NCBI GenBank assembly: GCA_002280515.1
Contig: NCEA01000010.1
Location: 124,001 to 188,000 of the forward strand
From: Rhodobacterales bacterium 32-67-9
GTDB taxonomy: Bacteria > Pseudomonadota > Alphaproteobacteria > Rhodobacterales > Rhodobacteraceae
Direction: 5' to 3'
Length of the DNA: 64,000 bases
This document shows, piece after piece, positions 19,242 through 29,057 of this stretch (its first letter is position 1; every line of letters starts with the position of its first letter). The translations under genes and the position numbers were made by a program. A model generated the notes under the pieces. The model did no database searches. It was not told where the DNA came from and was given only the letters and a program-made list of their open reading frames with translations.

Positions 19242-20525
19242 ATGGCAACCGAAATCCTGATGCCCGCTTTGTCCCCGACGATGGAGGAAGGCACGCTGGC
19301 GAAATGGCTGGTGAAGGAAGGCGACACCGTCGCTTCGGGCGATATCCTCGCCGAGATCGAGACCGACAAGGCGACGATGGAGTTCGAGGCCGTCGACGAA
19401 GGGATCGTCGGCAAGATCCTCGTGGCCGAGGGTACGTCAGGCGTGAAGGTCAACACGCCGATCGCGGTGATGATCGAGGACGGTGAAAGCGCGGATGCGG
19501 CGCCGACCCCGAAAGCGGCCCCGGCGGCGGCGCCTGCTGCTGTTGCGGCGGCACCGGCAGCCGCCCCGGCGGCCCCGGCCCCCGCTGCGCCGAAATCCGC
19601 CGGCGGCCGGGTTCTGGCCTCACCGCTCGCGCGGCGGCTCGCGAAAGAAAAGGGTGTCGACATCGCCGCGCTGACCGGATCCGGCCCGCATGGGCGGATC
19701 GTCAAGGCGGATGTGGAGGCGGCCTCCGTCGCGCCGAAAGCCGCGGTCCCGGCAGCCGCCCCGGCGGCCCCCGCCCCAGCGGCGATGCCGACGGGTCCGG
19801 CCGCAAGCACGGTCGCGAGAATGTACGAAGGCCGTGACTACGAGGAAGTCACCCTCGACGGCATGCGCAAGACCATCGCCGCACGGCTGACCGAAGCCAA
19901 GCAGACGATCCCGCATTTCTATCTGCGCCGCGACGTGCAGCTTGACGCGCTGATGACGTTCCGGGGGGAGTTGAACGCCCAGCTCGAAGCGCGCGGCGTC
20001 AAGCTCTCGGTCAACGACTTCATCATCAAGGCCTGCGCGCTGGCGCTTCAGGACGTCCCGAACGCGAATGCGGTCTGGGCCGGCGACCGGATCCTGAAAC
20101 TGAAGCCGTCGGACGTCGCGGTGGCCGTCGCGATCGAGGGCGGGCTTTTCACGCCGGTGCTGAAGGATGCACACCAGAAGTCGATCTCGGCGCTTTCGAC
20201 CGAGATGAAGGATCTCGCCGCCCGGGCGCGGACCCGCAAGCTCGCCCCGCACGAATACCAGGGCGGCAGCTTCGCGATCTCCAATCTCGGCATGATGGGG
20301 ATCGACAACTTCGACGCGGTGATCAACCCACCGCATGGGGCGATCCTCGCCGTCGGCGCCGGAGTGAAGAAACCTGTCGTGAAGGCGGATGGCGAGATCG
20401 GGGTGGCCACGGTCATGTCGATGACACTCTCGGTCGATCACCGGGTGATCGACGGCGCGCTCGGTGCAGAGCTTCTTAAAGCGATCGTCGGCTATCTCGA
20501 AAGCCCGATGTCGATGCTCGCCTGA
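19242..20525 (+). CDS. pdhC: Dihydrolipoamide acetyltransferase (E2 of pyruvate dehydrogenase)
   Basis: 427 residues: lipoyl domain (1-80, Lys in [11 protein letters not shown]), Ala/Pro linker, peripheral subunit-binding domain ([28 protein letters not shown]), second linker, and catalytic domain ending in [15 protein letters not shown] sequence with the catalytic His ([18 protein letters not shown]). It transfers acetyl groups to CoA and forms the core of the complex. Twelve bases follow pdhB. No E3 gene follows; a strong terminator closes the operon. Confidence 0.97.
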   Translation: MATEILMPALSPTMEEGTLAKWLVKEGDTVASGDILAEIETDKATMEFEAVDEGIVGKILVAEGTSGVKVNTPIAVMIEDGESADAAPTPKAAPAAAPAAVAAAPAAAPAAPAPAAPKSAGGRVLASPLARRLAKEKGVDIAALTGSGPHGRIVKADVEAASVAPKAAVPAAAPAAPAPAAMPTGPAASTVARMYEGRDYEEVTLDGMRKTIAARLTEAKQTIPHFYLRRDVQLDALMTFRGELNAQLEARGVKLSVNDFIIKACALALQDVPNANAVWAGDRILKLKPSDVAVAVAIEGGLFTPVLKDAHQKSISALSTEMKDLAARARTRKLAPHEYQGGSFAISNLGMMGIDNFDAVINPPHGAILAVGAGVKKPVVKADGEIGVATVMSMTLSVDHRVIDGALGAELLKAIVGYLESPMSMLA

Positions 20526-20534
20526 AAACCTGGC

Positions 20535-20582
20535 CAGAAACGCGAAAAGGCCGGGGCATCGCGCCCCGGCCTTCTCGTTTCT
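20535..20582 (+). terminator. Rho-independent terminator after pdhC
   Basis: An 11-bp perfect stem (AAGGCCGGGGC / GCCCCGGCCTT) with a five-base loop at 20547-20573 is extended by the imperfect arms CAGAAACG and CGTTTCTG. It separates the pdh operon from convergent cysE. Confidence 0.85.
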
Positions 20583-20619
20583 GTCAGAATGGTCACGTCA
20601 CAGCCGTCGTCGAAGGCCC

Positions 20620-21429
20620 TCAGCCCCCGCCGTCGATCAGCTGATCCATGGTCAATGCCGGCTGGTCACACCCCGCCTCGCCTATGATCCTCGCGGGAAC
20701 ACCGGCCACCGTCTTGCAGCAGGGCACGTCGTGCAGAACGACCGAGCCTGCCGCGATGCGGGACCGTTCGCCGATGTGGATATTGCCGAGGATCTTGGCC
20801 CCCGCCCCGATCAGCACGCCGTTGCCGATCTTCGGGTGGCGATCGCCATCCTCCTTGCCGGTCCCGCCGAGCGTTACCGAATGCAGCATGGAGACGTTGT
20901 CGCCGACCACCGCCGTCTCGCCGATGACGATGGAATGGGCGTGGTCGATCATGATGCCCTTGCCGATCCTCGCATTGGGATGGATATCGACGCCGAACGC
21001 CTCGCTCACCCGCATCTGCACGAAATAAGCCAGATCCCGGCGACCTTGCGTCCAGAGCCAATGGCCAACCCGATAAGCCTGAACCGCCTGGAAGCCCTTG
21101 AAGAAAAGCATCGGCTGCATGAAGCGGTGGCACGCCGGATCGCGATCATAGACCGCGACGATATCCGCCCGCGCCGACTGGCCCAGCTCGGGGTCCGACG
21201 AATAGGCTTCGTCGGCGATCTCCCGCAGAATCTGCTCGCTCATCTCGCCCGAGGCGAGCTTCAACGAGAACCGATAGGCAAGCGCCCGCTCCAGCGTCGC
21301 GTGATGGAGGATTCCGGAATGGATGAGGCCGCCCAGCAACGGCTCGTCCCGAACCGCCGCGCGCGCTTCCTCGCAGACATGTGACCATACCGGGTCCACT
21401 TGTGCAACTTTGGGATGACGTTCAGCCAT
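20620..21429 (-). CDS. cysE: Serine O-acetyltransferase
   Basis: 269 residues. CysE acetylates serine with acetyl-CoA as the first step of cysteine synthesis. The N-terminal helical domain is followed by a left-handed beta-helix of hexapeptide repeats (IHPNARIGKGIMIDHAHSIVIGETAVVGDNVSML, cited here by its opening IHPNARIGKGIMIDHAHS). The HSVTLGGTGK and GDRHPKIGNGVLIGAGAKIL segments form the active site, and VPCCKTVAGVPARI closes the domain. It lies downstream of the GTA cluster, a placement I recall from other Rhodobacterales. Confidence 0.96.
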   Translation of the reverse strand: MAERHPKVAQVDPVWSHVCEEARAAVRDEPLLGGLIHSGILHHATLERALAYRFSLKLASGEMSEQILREIADEAYSSDPELGQSARADIVAVYDRDPACHRFMQPMLFFKGFQAVQAYRVGHWLWTQGRRDLAYFVQMRVSEAFGVDIHPNARIGKGIMIDHAHSIVIGETAVVGDNVSMLHSVTLGGTGKEDGDRHPKIGNGVLIGAGAKILGNIHIGERSRIAAGSVVLHDVPCCKTVAGVPARIIGEAGCDQPALTMDQLIDGGG

Positions 21430-21511
21430 GGCGCGTTCCTCCGGGTCCTGTCACCTCTATAGCAGATAGGAGAACGGACCGGAACTGGAAGAGGCCATCG
21501 AAATCTAACTG

Positions 21512-21802
21512 TCAACCACGACGGCGCCAGTCGAGCACCGTATCGATAGCCAGCGCCAGAGCCTCGAGATAGCTCGTGTCCGACAGGAACGGCTCCGGCA
21601 TCGCGCGGACATCGGAGAGGACAGCCCCCATCAGGCTGCCGTTGCCCCAGAACGGATGCGCCCGGCCGAACCGCTTGCGAAAGAGGTCGGCGGCATGGGC
21701 GCGGTCGAGGAACCCCAGCACCATGCGCCGCTGCGCCACTGCCGGCCGCCCGCGTACGACGCGAGCGGCGACGGTGACGTCACCATGGGTTATCGTGCGC
21801 AT
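21512..21802 (-). CDS. Small protein at the 3' end of the GTA cluster (DUF7742-like)
   Basis: 96 residues, with RFGRAHPFWGNGSLMGAVLS as the most distinctive stretch and a Leu-rich C-terminal helix. From memory it resembles the DUF7742 proteins of Rhodobacterales, which have no known function. It begins three bases after the DUF2793 stop, so it is probably co-translated with the GTA genes; cysE starts 82 bases beyond. Confidence 0.65.
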   Translation of the reverse strand: MRTITHGDVTVAARVVRGRPAVAQRRMVLGFLDRAHAADLFRKRFGRAHPFWGNGSLMGAVLSDVRAMPEPFLSDTSYLEALALAIDTVLDWRRRG

Positions 21803-21805
21803 GGC

Positions 21806-22516
21806 TCACTGGTCTGGCAAAGCGATTTCCATGTAGTGGACGGCGATCCGGACCGTGCCTCCGGCAAAGTCGCCGCCCGCCGCGTCAAGCTGCATGACCT
21901 CTGACGCATAGAAGGCGGTCGGCTGACCGAGGACACCCCGCGCCCAGGCCCCGGCCGCCGTGCCGATCCCCGAACCGTAGCGCCCCACGGCACCGGGATT
22001 GCCAAGCGCCCAGCTTGTCAGCGTGCCCGTGATCGCCGTGACGACCCGTGCGGTGGCCCCGACCACGACCGCGTTCGACGGGATCACCACCGCCGTGGTC
22101 GAGACGGGCCCGGCCGCGATCACGTGGTCGATCTCGGCCACGTGGAACGACAGGCCGGCATTGTTGGGCGACAGTGTCGCCATCCCCTCGCGCCAGAGCG
22201 TGCCGTCGAAAATCGCCTGCGTGCCCTCGTCGAGGATCATCGCCCGCCAGCCGCGACCGGGGCTCGCGAAATCCCACCCGCCATTGGTGCCGATGGCCAC
22301 CTTGCCGTCCTGCCCGGCCCATTCGTTGACCGCGCCGAAAGGAACGCCGTAGCAGGTGCCGTCGGTGACCACGACCGGCGGCGTGGCAAGCGACCGCGAA
22401 ACCAGGGTCAGTTCCACCAGCCCGTCGAGCCGCGCCAGCGCCTCGTTCACGGTCACATGTTTCTGCGCCTGCGCCGGTTGAAGAAGCGGCAGGCCAAGCC
22501 GGTTGGTGTCAGACAT
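21806..22516 (-). CDS. DUF2793 protein, probable GTA tail fibre or accessory
   Basis: 236 residues. The N-terminal part LGLPLLQPAQAQKHVTVNEALARLDGLVELT is characteristic of DUF2793 (cited by its core LPLLQPAQAQKHVTVNEAL). It contains PSNAVVVGATARVVTAITGT and a beta-rich C-terminus that looks like a structural or receptor-binding module. It overlaps the g15 stop by eight bases. In related genomes this gene is often next to g15; a fibre role is inferred. Confidence 0.8.
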   Translation of the reverse strand: MSDTNRLGLPLLQPAQAQKHVTVNEALARLDGLVELTLVSRSLATPPVVVTDGTCYGVPFGAVNEWAGQDGKVAIGTNGGWDFASPGRGWRAMILDEGTQAIFDGTLWREGMATLSPNNAGLSFHVAEIDHVIAAGPVSTTAVVIPSNAVVVGATARVVTAITGTLTSWALGNPGAVGRYGSGIGTAAGAWARGVLGQPTAFYASEVMQLDAAGGDFAGGTVRIAVHYMEIALPDQ

Positions 22517-25500
22517 TGATCACGATCCTCTTGAAGGGTCCCGGCCCGAAGACATCGGACATTTGGGCCACATGAATTTCGTAAGGCAGCACCATCGCAT
22601 CGGCGGCCTCCATCCCGGCGGGATAGGTCCAGGCCGGTTGGCCCAGCGTCACTTCCCGGCGCACCGCCGCCCCCTGCATCACCCGCACGAGGTACCTTTC
22701 GGCCGCCTCGCCCAGCGGCACGTCGATGCCTGACCAGCTGTCGCCATCGACCCGCGTGCGCCGGACCCAGCCAAGGTCAAGATCCCCGGCGCCGGTTCGC
22801 CGCGCCTTCAGATGCGCGGGCGAAAGTGGTCTCAGGCCGTTGCCGGCAAAGGCCTCGATCTGGTGGATATAGGACGGATCGTCATAGCCGCGCCGTGACG
22901 GCCCGATCCGGTAATGCCGTGCAAGGTCACGCTCGGACGCTGACAGGTCGATCTGTTTCGGCGCCCCGTTCATCAGGACGACATAGCTGCCGGCCTGCCA
23001 GACCGGAGGGGCCAGCGCGTCCGTGCCCGCCTGCCCCCGGAGCCGCAGCGAAAGGTCGTAGATGCCCGGCCCCACCAGAGCCGCCGTGGCAAACTGAAAA
23101 AGTTCCCAGTCGCCGGACGATCCGTCGCCGATTGCCATCAGGTTCGCCCCGTTCAAGAGCTGATCGGCGCCTGCTGACGAAAGCGCTCCGCCGCTGACCT
23201 TGACCCGCAGCGGCGCCCCCCGGTCCCAGACCCCCGGAAGGGCTGCGGCAAGGGCAGTCTGGCTCTGCCCGATCACCGACCGCGCCGCGATGAGCTTGTT
23301 GAGCGTATAGCCCGCATCGGCATCCGACGAATAGACCGCCGCCGAACCGGGCCAGGGTGTCGCCGTCACCGCCAGATGCGGCTGATGCGGAACTTCCAGC
23401 CCGGTCATCAACGGCAGATCGAGGAACACCGGAAAAACCGGAACCGGTGCCGCGAAACTCCGTGGCGTAACCCGTTCTTCCGCCTCGTCCGATGGCTCAT
23501 AGACCGCCGGCTCCACCCGCACCGCCTCGACCGACAGGGCGCCCGCCTGCTCTACCCGGTCGATCCGGTAATACCCCCCCCCCGGCATTACCACGACATC
23601 GCCGGCGCCAAGATGCCCCAGCGACGGAGGCAGCGCGAAGCGCGCGCCATCGCGCGCCACTCGTGCCTCGGAAAGCCAGCGCTCGACGATCCGCTGGCCC
23701 TCCGACCGGGTCAGCGCAAGCGCCAGTTCCGAGTGTGCGACGCCCTGCGTTTCCTCGTCCGGAAAGATCGCCTCGACCGAGCGTGCCTCGTAATCACCCT
23801 CGGCCTCGACGTAGTTCAGGCGAACGCGGCCAGCGATTTCCGCCTCTGTGGCACGCTTCGTCTCCACCCAGCCGTCGGTTTCCTCGCCGACCGCCAACTG
23901 GTCCGGCCCGACCCGGGCATCGCCCAGACCGTCGCGCATCCGGAACACCAGGGCCCCGTCACGCTCCAGCGCCTCGAACCCGTAGCCGAGCATCAGCGGC
24001 TGAAGCGCGGCCCGTCCGGTGCCGGTATCGGCCACGGAATACCCGCGAACAATCCCATAAAGCCCCGATACGTCCGTGGCGACGACGCCCGAGCGGCCGC
24101 AGATTTCCGCCACAACACTCGACAAAGGCTGCGCCGAGACGCGACCGGTGATCCAATGGCCGCGCGCATAGTTGTCGCCATCCGCCCAAGTATCGGCATT
24201 CGAGGGAAACTGCGGGAAAGGCCGCGCGTCCCAGGCCCAGACATGGGCGCGGTCCATGTCGACCATCGGGGCATTGAAGACCTCGGACACCGGGTTGTTG
24301 GCGGGGTCGCGCCAATAGTCGATCATCGCCCGCAGATACTGCATCTGGATCAGGTCGTCGCGCCGTCCGTTGGAATAGTTCGGCGAGGCCGATTCCGACG
24401 ATTTCGGGTCGAGGAACCGGTTCGGCTCGTTCGTGCCCTTGTCGACGGCGGCACAGCCGAACTCGGTGAACCAGACCGGCTTCGATTGCGGCACCCAGGG
24501 CGTCTGCGGCCCCTTCACGCCGCCGATCCGGTCGTGATGCGGGTTCTCCCACCAGTTGCGGATGTCCTTCACCCGCCAGACCCAATCCTCGCCGAAGCCG
24601 CCATCGCTGATCGGCGTTCGGATCTGGGCGTCGCGATGTGCCTGGCTGGAATAGTACCAGTCGTAGCCTTCACCACCGGCGATATTCGCCTTCAGGTAGT
24701 CGAGGTTGTAGATCGCCCCCCAATGCGCATCGGCATGGTCCTGCCCGTCGCGCCAGTCCGACAGCGGCATGTAGTTGTCGATGCCGATGAAGTCGATCCC
24801 GGCATCCGCCCAGAGCGGATCAAGGTGATAGCAGAGATCGCCCTCAGGCGTCTGGTAGCCGAAGTATTCCGACCAGTCGGCGGCATAGCCGATCTTGACT
24901 CCGGGACCGAGGATCGCGCGCACGTCCGCCGCCAGGGCGCGCAACGCCGCGACGGCCGGAAACGCATCCCCCGCTTCGCGGATCTGGGTCAGGCCGCGCA
25001 TCTCGGAGCCGATGCAGAAGGCATCCACCCCGCCCGCTGCGGCGCAAAGATGCGCATAATGAAGGATGAACCGACGATAGGACCACTCCGCCGGGCCGGA
25101 ATAGCTGACCAGGGTGCCGTTGACCGAGAAGTCGGACACTTGCGCCGCCCCGAAGAACGCCGCGACCTCGACTGCCGCCGCCGCCGTGCGGTCCGGCGTC
25201 CCCGCCTTGCCGGGAGCCACCGACAGCGTGATCCGGCCTCGCCACGGCAGCACCGGCTGATCCGCCGCACCGCTCCAGGGATCGGTCAGACCGTTCCCTG
25301 CCATCTGCTCCATCAGTATGAACGGGTAGAAGACGACGTTCTTGCCCTCGGCGCGCAAGGCCGCGATGGCCTCCGCGACCGAACCGTCCGCCGGTGTACC
25401 ACCATAGACCGGACGCCCCGCATCGGTGATAACCTCTTCGGACTGCGCCCGGGTGATCCCGCCCGACCGCCACGGCATCCCCACGCCGTCGAACGCATTG

Positions 25501-26414
25501 TCCTCGACCTTCGGCTTCAGTTCGCACTGGCCGCAGCGCAGATCGTCGCCGAACCACGACACGACGAGCGAGACCGAGCCGCATCCGGGCAGTTCCTCGC
25601 CCAGCGTCTCCATCGAGACGACGAAATCGGTCTTGCCCGCCGGCGTATGGATATTGGCGGAAACATTCTGCCCGACCCCGGTAGAGAAATGTACCGGCGT
25701 CGCCGCCAGCGCATATTCCCCGGTGCCGGGGATCAGCGCGACGCCGCTCACTCCCCGCGCGAGGTCGGTCACACCGTCGATGTAAGGCCCCTGCGCCGGG
25801 CGCAGCACCTCGAACGAGAACTGCGGCACCCGGTTGCCGAAGGCGCCAAGCTCCAGGTCCTCGAAGACCACATAGGCGACGCCGCGATAGGCCGGCACCA
25901 TGCCGGCGCCCTCGATCGCCTCCATCTTCGGATCGGGAAGCTGGTCGTCCGACCCGGTGTAGACCCGCATCGTGACGTCATCGCGAGAGATTTCGACGCC
26001 GTCGGCCCAGATCCGTCCGACGCGGGTGATCTCGCCCTCGCAAAGCGCCACGGCGATGCTCACCGAATAGGAATATTCCGTGACGCGCGGCGACGATGGA
26101 GCGCCCTTGCCACCACCGCCGGAGGTGTTCGTCGTCTCAAGAAACCGCGACGCCCAGATCACCTGGCCCGAGACCCGCATCCGGCCCCAGATTCGGCCGA
26201 CCGGTGCGCCTTCCGAGGCTCCTGTCAGGCGGAAACGGTCGACCTTTCCTGTCTCGACCGCTTGCGACCCCGACCCCATCAGCCGCTGGTCAATGACACG
26301 CCCCAGCGTCGCGCCGATCGCTCGGCCGATCACGGCGCCCGACAGGCCAAGGATCGAACCGCCGAAGCCGGCCCCGATCGAGGCGCCCGCGGCCGAAAGC
26401 AGTATGGTGGCCAT
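22509..26414 (-). CDS. GTA gp15, baseplate 'megatron' with TIM-barrel domain
   Basis: 1301 residues, the largest GTA protein. The N-terminus is a phage tail-associated region with a hydrophobic Gly-rich start (GASIGAGFGGSILGLSGAVIG). Around residues 430-760 lies the GTA TIM-barrel/glycoside-hydrolase-like domain, with CIGSEMRGLTQIREAG, IDFIGIDNYMPLSDW and KPVWFTEFGCAAVDKGTNEPN. Beta-rich tail-protein-III-type domains follow. In RcGTA this protein forms the baseplate and may pierce the envelope. It starts 13 bases after the g14 stop. Confidence 0.93.
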   Translation of the reverse strand: MATILLSAAGASIGAGFGGSILGLSGAVIGRAIGATLGRVIDQRLMGSGSQAVETGKVDRFRLTGASEGAPVGRIWGRMRVSGQVIWASRFLETTNTSGGGGKGAPSSPRVTEYSYSVSIAVALCEGEITRVGRIWADGVEISRDDVTMRVYTGSDDQLPDPKMEAIEGAGMVPAYRGVAYVVFEDLELGAFGNRVPQFSFEVLRPAQGPYIDGVTDLARGVSGVALIPGTGEYALAATPVHFSTGVGQNVSANIHTPAGKTDFVVSMETLGEELPGCGSVSLVVSWFGDDLRCGQCELKPKVEDNAFDGVGMPWRSGGITRAQSEEVITDAGRPVYGGTPADGSVAEAIAALRAEGKNVVFYPFILMEQMAGNGLTDPWSGAADQPVLPWRGRITLSVAPGKAGTPDRTAAAAVEVAAFFGAAQVSDFSVNGTLVSYSGPAEWSYRRFILHYAHLCAAAGGVDAFCIGSEMRGLTQIREAGDAFPAVAALRALAADVRAILGPGVKIGYAADWSEYFGYQTPEGDLCYHLDPLWADAGIDFIGIDNYMPLSDWRDGQDHADAHWGAIYNLDYLKANIAGGEGYDWYYSSQAHRDAQIRTPISDGGFGEDWVWRVKDIRNWWENPHHDRIGGVKGPQTPWVPQSKPVWFTEFGCAAVDKGTNEPNRFLDPKSSESASPNYSNGRRDDLIQMQYLRAMIDYWRDPANNPVSEVFNAPMVDMDRAHVWAWDARPFPQFPSNADTWADGDNYARGHWITGRVSAQPLSSVVAEICGRSGVVATDVSGLYGIVRGYSVADTGTGRAALQPLMLGYGFEALERDGALVFRMRDGLGDARVGPDQLAVGEETDGWVETKRATEAEIAGRVRLNYVEAEGDYEARSVEAIFPDEETQGVAHSELALALTRSEGQRIVERWLSEARVARDGARFALPPSLGHLGAGDVVVMPGGGYYRIDRVEQAGALSVEAVRVEPAVYEPSDEAEERVTPRSFAAPVPVFPVFLDLPLMTGLEVPHQPHLAVTATPWPGSAAVYSSDADAGYTLNKLIAARSVIGQSQTALAAALPGVWDRGAPLRVKVSGGALSSAGADQLLNGANLMAIGDGSSGDWELFQFATAALVGPGIYDLSLRLRGQAGTDALAPPVWQAGSYVVLMNGAPKQIDLSASERDLARHYRIGPSRRGYDDPSYIHQIEAFAGNGLRPLSPAHLKARRTGAGDLDLGWVRRTRVDGDSWSGIDVPLGEAAERYLVRVMQGAAVRREVTLGQPAWTYPAGMEAADAMVLPYEIHVAQMSDVFGPGPFKRIVINV

Positions 26415-26426
26415 GCCGACCCTCCT

Positions 26427-26864
26427 TCAGGGAAATTCGAAGCGCGCCACGAGGCGGCGCGCCCAAGGGGTGGAAAGCGGACTTTCCACGACCCCGTGCC
26501 CGGAATAGGCGTGAATGAACGTGGCCCGGCCGCCGCGTTCGGCAGCCAGGCCCAGATGTTTCGCGACCGACCCGGCCCGCATGCGAAACAGCAGAACCTC
26601 GCCCGGACGAACGCCCGAACGCAGGTCGCAACTCCTCAGGTGCCGCGCCGCCGCCTGCCAGAGCCGCTCGGCGCCCTCAGGCTCCGACCAGTCCTGCGTA
26701 TAGGCAGGCACCACCTCCGGCTCCGCGCCGTAAAGCTCGCGCCACACGCCGCGCAAAAGGCCGAGGCAGTCCGCCCCGGCCCCGCGCGCCGAGGCCTGAT
26801 GGCGGTAGGGCGTGCCGATCCAGCCCCGCGCAATCGCGACCGCGCGCGCGCCCGTCCCGCTCAT
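26427..26864 (-). CDS. GTA gp14, NlpC/P60 cell wall peptidase
   Basis: 145 residues of the phage-type NlpC/P60 family. The catalytic Cys is in GAGADCLGLLRGVW, the His in ATFIHAYSGHGVV, and WIGTPYRHQAS is the usual N-terminal part. It would cut peptidoglycan peptides during delivery of DNA. It overlaps g13 by four bases. Confidence 0.93.
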   Translation of the reverse strand: MSGTGARAVAIARGWIGTPYRHQASARGAGADCLGLLRGVWRELYGAEPEVVPAYTQDWSEPEGAERLWQAAARHLRSCDLRSGVRPGEVLLFRMRAGSVAKHLGLAAERGGRATFIHAYSGHGVVESPLSTPWARRLVARFEFP

Positions 26865-27751
26865 CCGCGCCGGCTCCCGCCGTCATTGACGCTGGCGCCG
26901 ACCGGACGGGACATCAGCCAATCCTCGCCCGGAATGTCCGGAAAGCCGCGGAAATTGTCGAAGTTCGCGAATTTCAACCGGCAGGTTTCCGATCGCTTGT
27001 CGCAGCCCGCCTCGATCCGCACAAAGTCCCCCGGCGCCGGCGCCATACCCAGCGCCTGCCACAACTCCACCTCGCGGGCAGTGCCCTTGCGAAGCCGGTC
27101 GTTCTTCACCGATCCGACCAGCCCGGCCGCCGCGCCGGTCAACACCCGGAACCGGCCCTTCTCGAACCAGCGGTCCTCGTAACCTGCGAAATCCGCGAAC
27201 CCGAACACCCTCGCATCCGTCACCGTCTCGACTGGGCGCTCTTCGCTGTATCCGGGCTGGTCAAGGTCGAACCCGCAGCGCCCGTCGCCCAGAACCGCCG
27301 AACAGCGGGCGTGGTAGATCAGCCCCTGTGGCTGGTTCAGCCCTTCGGAAAGCCCGCGCAATTCGGCATTGAAGGCCCCGCCTGAACGGACGATCTCGCC
27401 CAGCGTGCCGCGAAACTGCAAGGCGCGTACCGAAACATCGGCCCAGTTGACCAGCCAACCCATGACCTCGGCACCATCGTAGCGACCGGCGAGGATATCT
27501 TCCTCGGTGATCGCGTCCGACCTCAGCGCGCCGAAGGTTTCGGTATTGTCGACTGACAGACCGGTCCCCTGCTGGATCGCCTTCGCCGTCATCCCGGACC
27601 CGGCGTGAAAGGCGATCCCGTCGAACGTCAGGTCGCGGTCGTGATCGGTGAAGCCCAGCACCATTCCATCCTTCCGCGTCACCGCGAAGGCGCGGGCAAC
27701 CGTGGTGGCGCCGCCCGCCAGATGGTCCTTCAACGCCTGTGGATAGGTCAT
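26861..27751 (-). CDS. GTA gp13, DUF2163 hub protein
   Basis: 296 residues with an N-terminal DUF2163 domain (ARAFAVTRKDGMVLGFTDHDRDL) and a C-terminal BR0599 domain. Conserved cysteines occur in YHARCSAVLGDGRCGF, GCDKRSETCRLKFAN and are followed by NFRGFPDIPGED. The lambda gpL homologue binds an iron-sulfur cluster through cysteines in this region, and I recall the same for the RcGTA hub. The start overlaps g12 by one base (TGATG) and the end overlaps g14 by four. Confidence 0.93.
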   Translation of the reverse strand: MTYPQALKDHLAGGATTVARAFAVTRKDGMVLGFTDHDRDLTFDGIAFHAGSGMTAKAIQQGTGLSVDNTETFGALRSDAITEEDILAGRYDGAEVMGWLVNWADVSVRALQFRGTLGEIVRSGGAFNAELRGLSEGLNQPQGLIYHARCSAVLGDGRCGFDLDQPGYSEERPVETVTDARVFGFADFAGYEDRWFEKGRFRVLTGAAAGLVGSVKNDRLRKGTAREVELWQALGMAPAPGDFVRIEAGCDKRSETCRLKFANFDNFRGFPDIPGEDWLMSRPVGASVNDGGSRRG

Positions 27752-28383
27752 CAGAGACGCACCTCCACCACCGGCACCTGCGGCACGTCGCCCGCTTGGA
27801 ACGAGGCGACCGAGACCTGGATACGATCGGTGTCGAATCGCACCGGCACGTCGAACTCGTAGCCGGCCGTGATGCGCTCATCGACTGCGGGCGCGCTTGC
27901 GAATCGAACAACCCCGGTCGTGGTGTTGACCGTGTAATGCACACCCTCCGCCAGTTCGTCACCCTGAAGCCCGACGCGCACCGTGCCCGCCACCGGCTTC
28001 GCGATCACCCGGACCTGCGCCTCGGCGCCCGATGCGTAGGTCTTGATCAGTTGATAATCCGTCGTCACGCCGTCGCCGATCCCGATCGGCTGGTCATCAT
28101 AGGCAACCGCCGCCGAGGCGCGGCCGGATTTGAAATCCGCCCAGTCCTTCCAGCGAAAGCCGCTCAACTGGCCCTGCCGCGCCTCGAAGAACGCGATCAG
28201 CTCGCCGATATCGTCAAGGCTGCGCAAACTCACCCCGGCGTCGTAGCGGCGACGCGACTGTGCCCAGGGCGTGTTGCGCTCCTCGAACCCGTTGGTCAGC
28301 GCCACCACTTCCGTGCGCCGTTCCGGCCCGCCGACCGAGCCGAAGCTGAGATTCGCCGGAAACCGCACCTCATGAAATGCCAT
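27751..28383 (-). CDS. GTA gp12, DUF2460 distal tail protein
   Basis: 210 residues from the ATG at 28383, chosen for the GGAGG six bases upstream; the frame extends to 28464 without homology. FHEVRFPANLSFGSVGGPE, NTPWAQSRRRYDAGVSLRSL, SGFRWKDWADFKS and the pyocin/phage-like TGVVRFASAP and FDVPVRFDTDRIQV are DUF2460 features. It connects the tail tube to the baseplate. Confidence 0.93.
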   Translation of the reverse strand: MAFHEVRFPANLSFGSVGGPERRTEVVALTNGFEERNTPWAQSRRRYDAGVSLRSLDDIGELIAFFEARQGQLSGFRWKDWADFKSGRASAAVAYDDQPIGIGDGVTTDYQLIKTYASGAEAQVRVIAKPVAGTVRVGLQGDELAEGVHYTVNTTTGVVRFASAPAVDERITAGYEFDVPVRFDTDRIQVSVASFQAGDVPQVPVVEVRL

Positions 28384-28393
28384 GCCGCCCTCC

Positions 28394-29056
28394 TCACCTG
28401 TTCCTGTCGCCGCGCGACAGCGCGCGCGCCATCTGCGACGCGATCTGGCTCTGGCTGCGGGCAAAGCCCTGCACGTCCGGAGTCGTCACGTTCATCACGA
28501 TATTGACCGGCCGCCCGCCGCCCGCCGTCTGCACGCCCAGCCGACCGTCGGCCCCACGTGCAAGCGGCATGATCGCCTCCGGTCCCGCCTCGCCCATCAA
28601 CCCGCGCCCACTCCGCATCGGGAACATCGTCGGTGACGAGACGATCCCGCCCCGTGCGAAGGGCATCACCCGGCCTTGCGCAAAACTGCCGCCCTTCTCG
28701 AACGGAAAAACTCCGCTCAAGAGACCATTGAGGCCGTTCGCCACCGCCCCGCCGACCGCATTCTGGATCGGCCGCATCGCGACGTTGTAGACGCTGTCGA
28801 TCATCGTCTGCGCCACACTGCGCAGCGCGTCCGACAGCTTCAGCCCGTCGAAGATCAGCCCGTCAAAGGCCCGCCTGAGGCCGCCGCCGATGTTCCGCGA
28901 CAAGCTGTCCACTTCGCGACCGGTAAAGATCATGCTTTCGCGCATCCGCTCCAGCTCTCCCCCAAACGCCGCCGTCATCGCCTGCGCGCCGCCAAGGTTG
29001 CTCTCCAGCGCCGCCGCCTGCGCGGCCAGCCCGTCAAGCCCGTCCGTTACCGCCAT
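28394..29056 (-). CDS. GTA gp11, tape measure protein
   Basis: 220 residues from the ATG at 29056, which has AAGGA eight bases upstream within the end of the preceding gene; an ATG at 29065 lacks spacing. Helical N-terminus, a segment SLSRNIGGGLRRAFDGLIFDG, then the Gly-rich FEKGGSFAQGRVMPFARGG and MGEAGPEAIMPLARG, which is the common end of lambda-family tape measures. The shortness fits the short tail of GTA particles. Confidence 0.92.
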   Translation of the reverse strand: MAVTDGLDGLAAQAAALESNLGGAQAMTAAFGGELERMRESMIFTGREVDSLSRNIGGGLRRAFDGLIFDGLKLSDALRSVAQTMIDSVYNVAMRPIQNAVGGAVANGLNGLLSGVFPFEKGGSFAQGRVMPFARGGIVSSPTMFPMRSGRGLMGEAGPEAIMPLARGADGRLGVQTAGGGRPVNIVMNVTTPDVQGFARSQSQIASQMARALSRGDRNR

Positions 29057-29057
29057 C

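Noticed and set aside
23376..27182. 1268-residue open frame on the plus strand opposite g15-g13
   Set aside because: It is antisense to well-supported GTA genes, is Arg/Pro/His-rich and low in complexity, and arises from the strong GC bias of codon position three.
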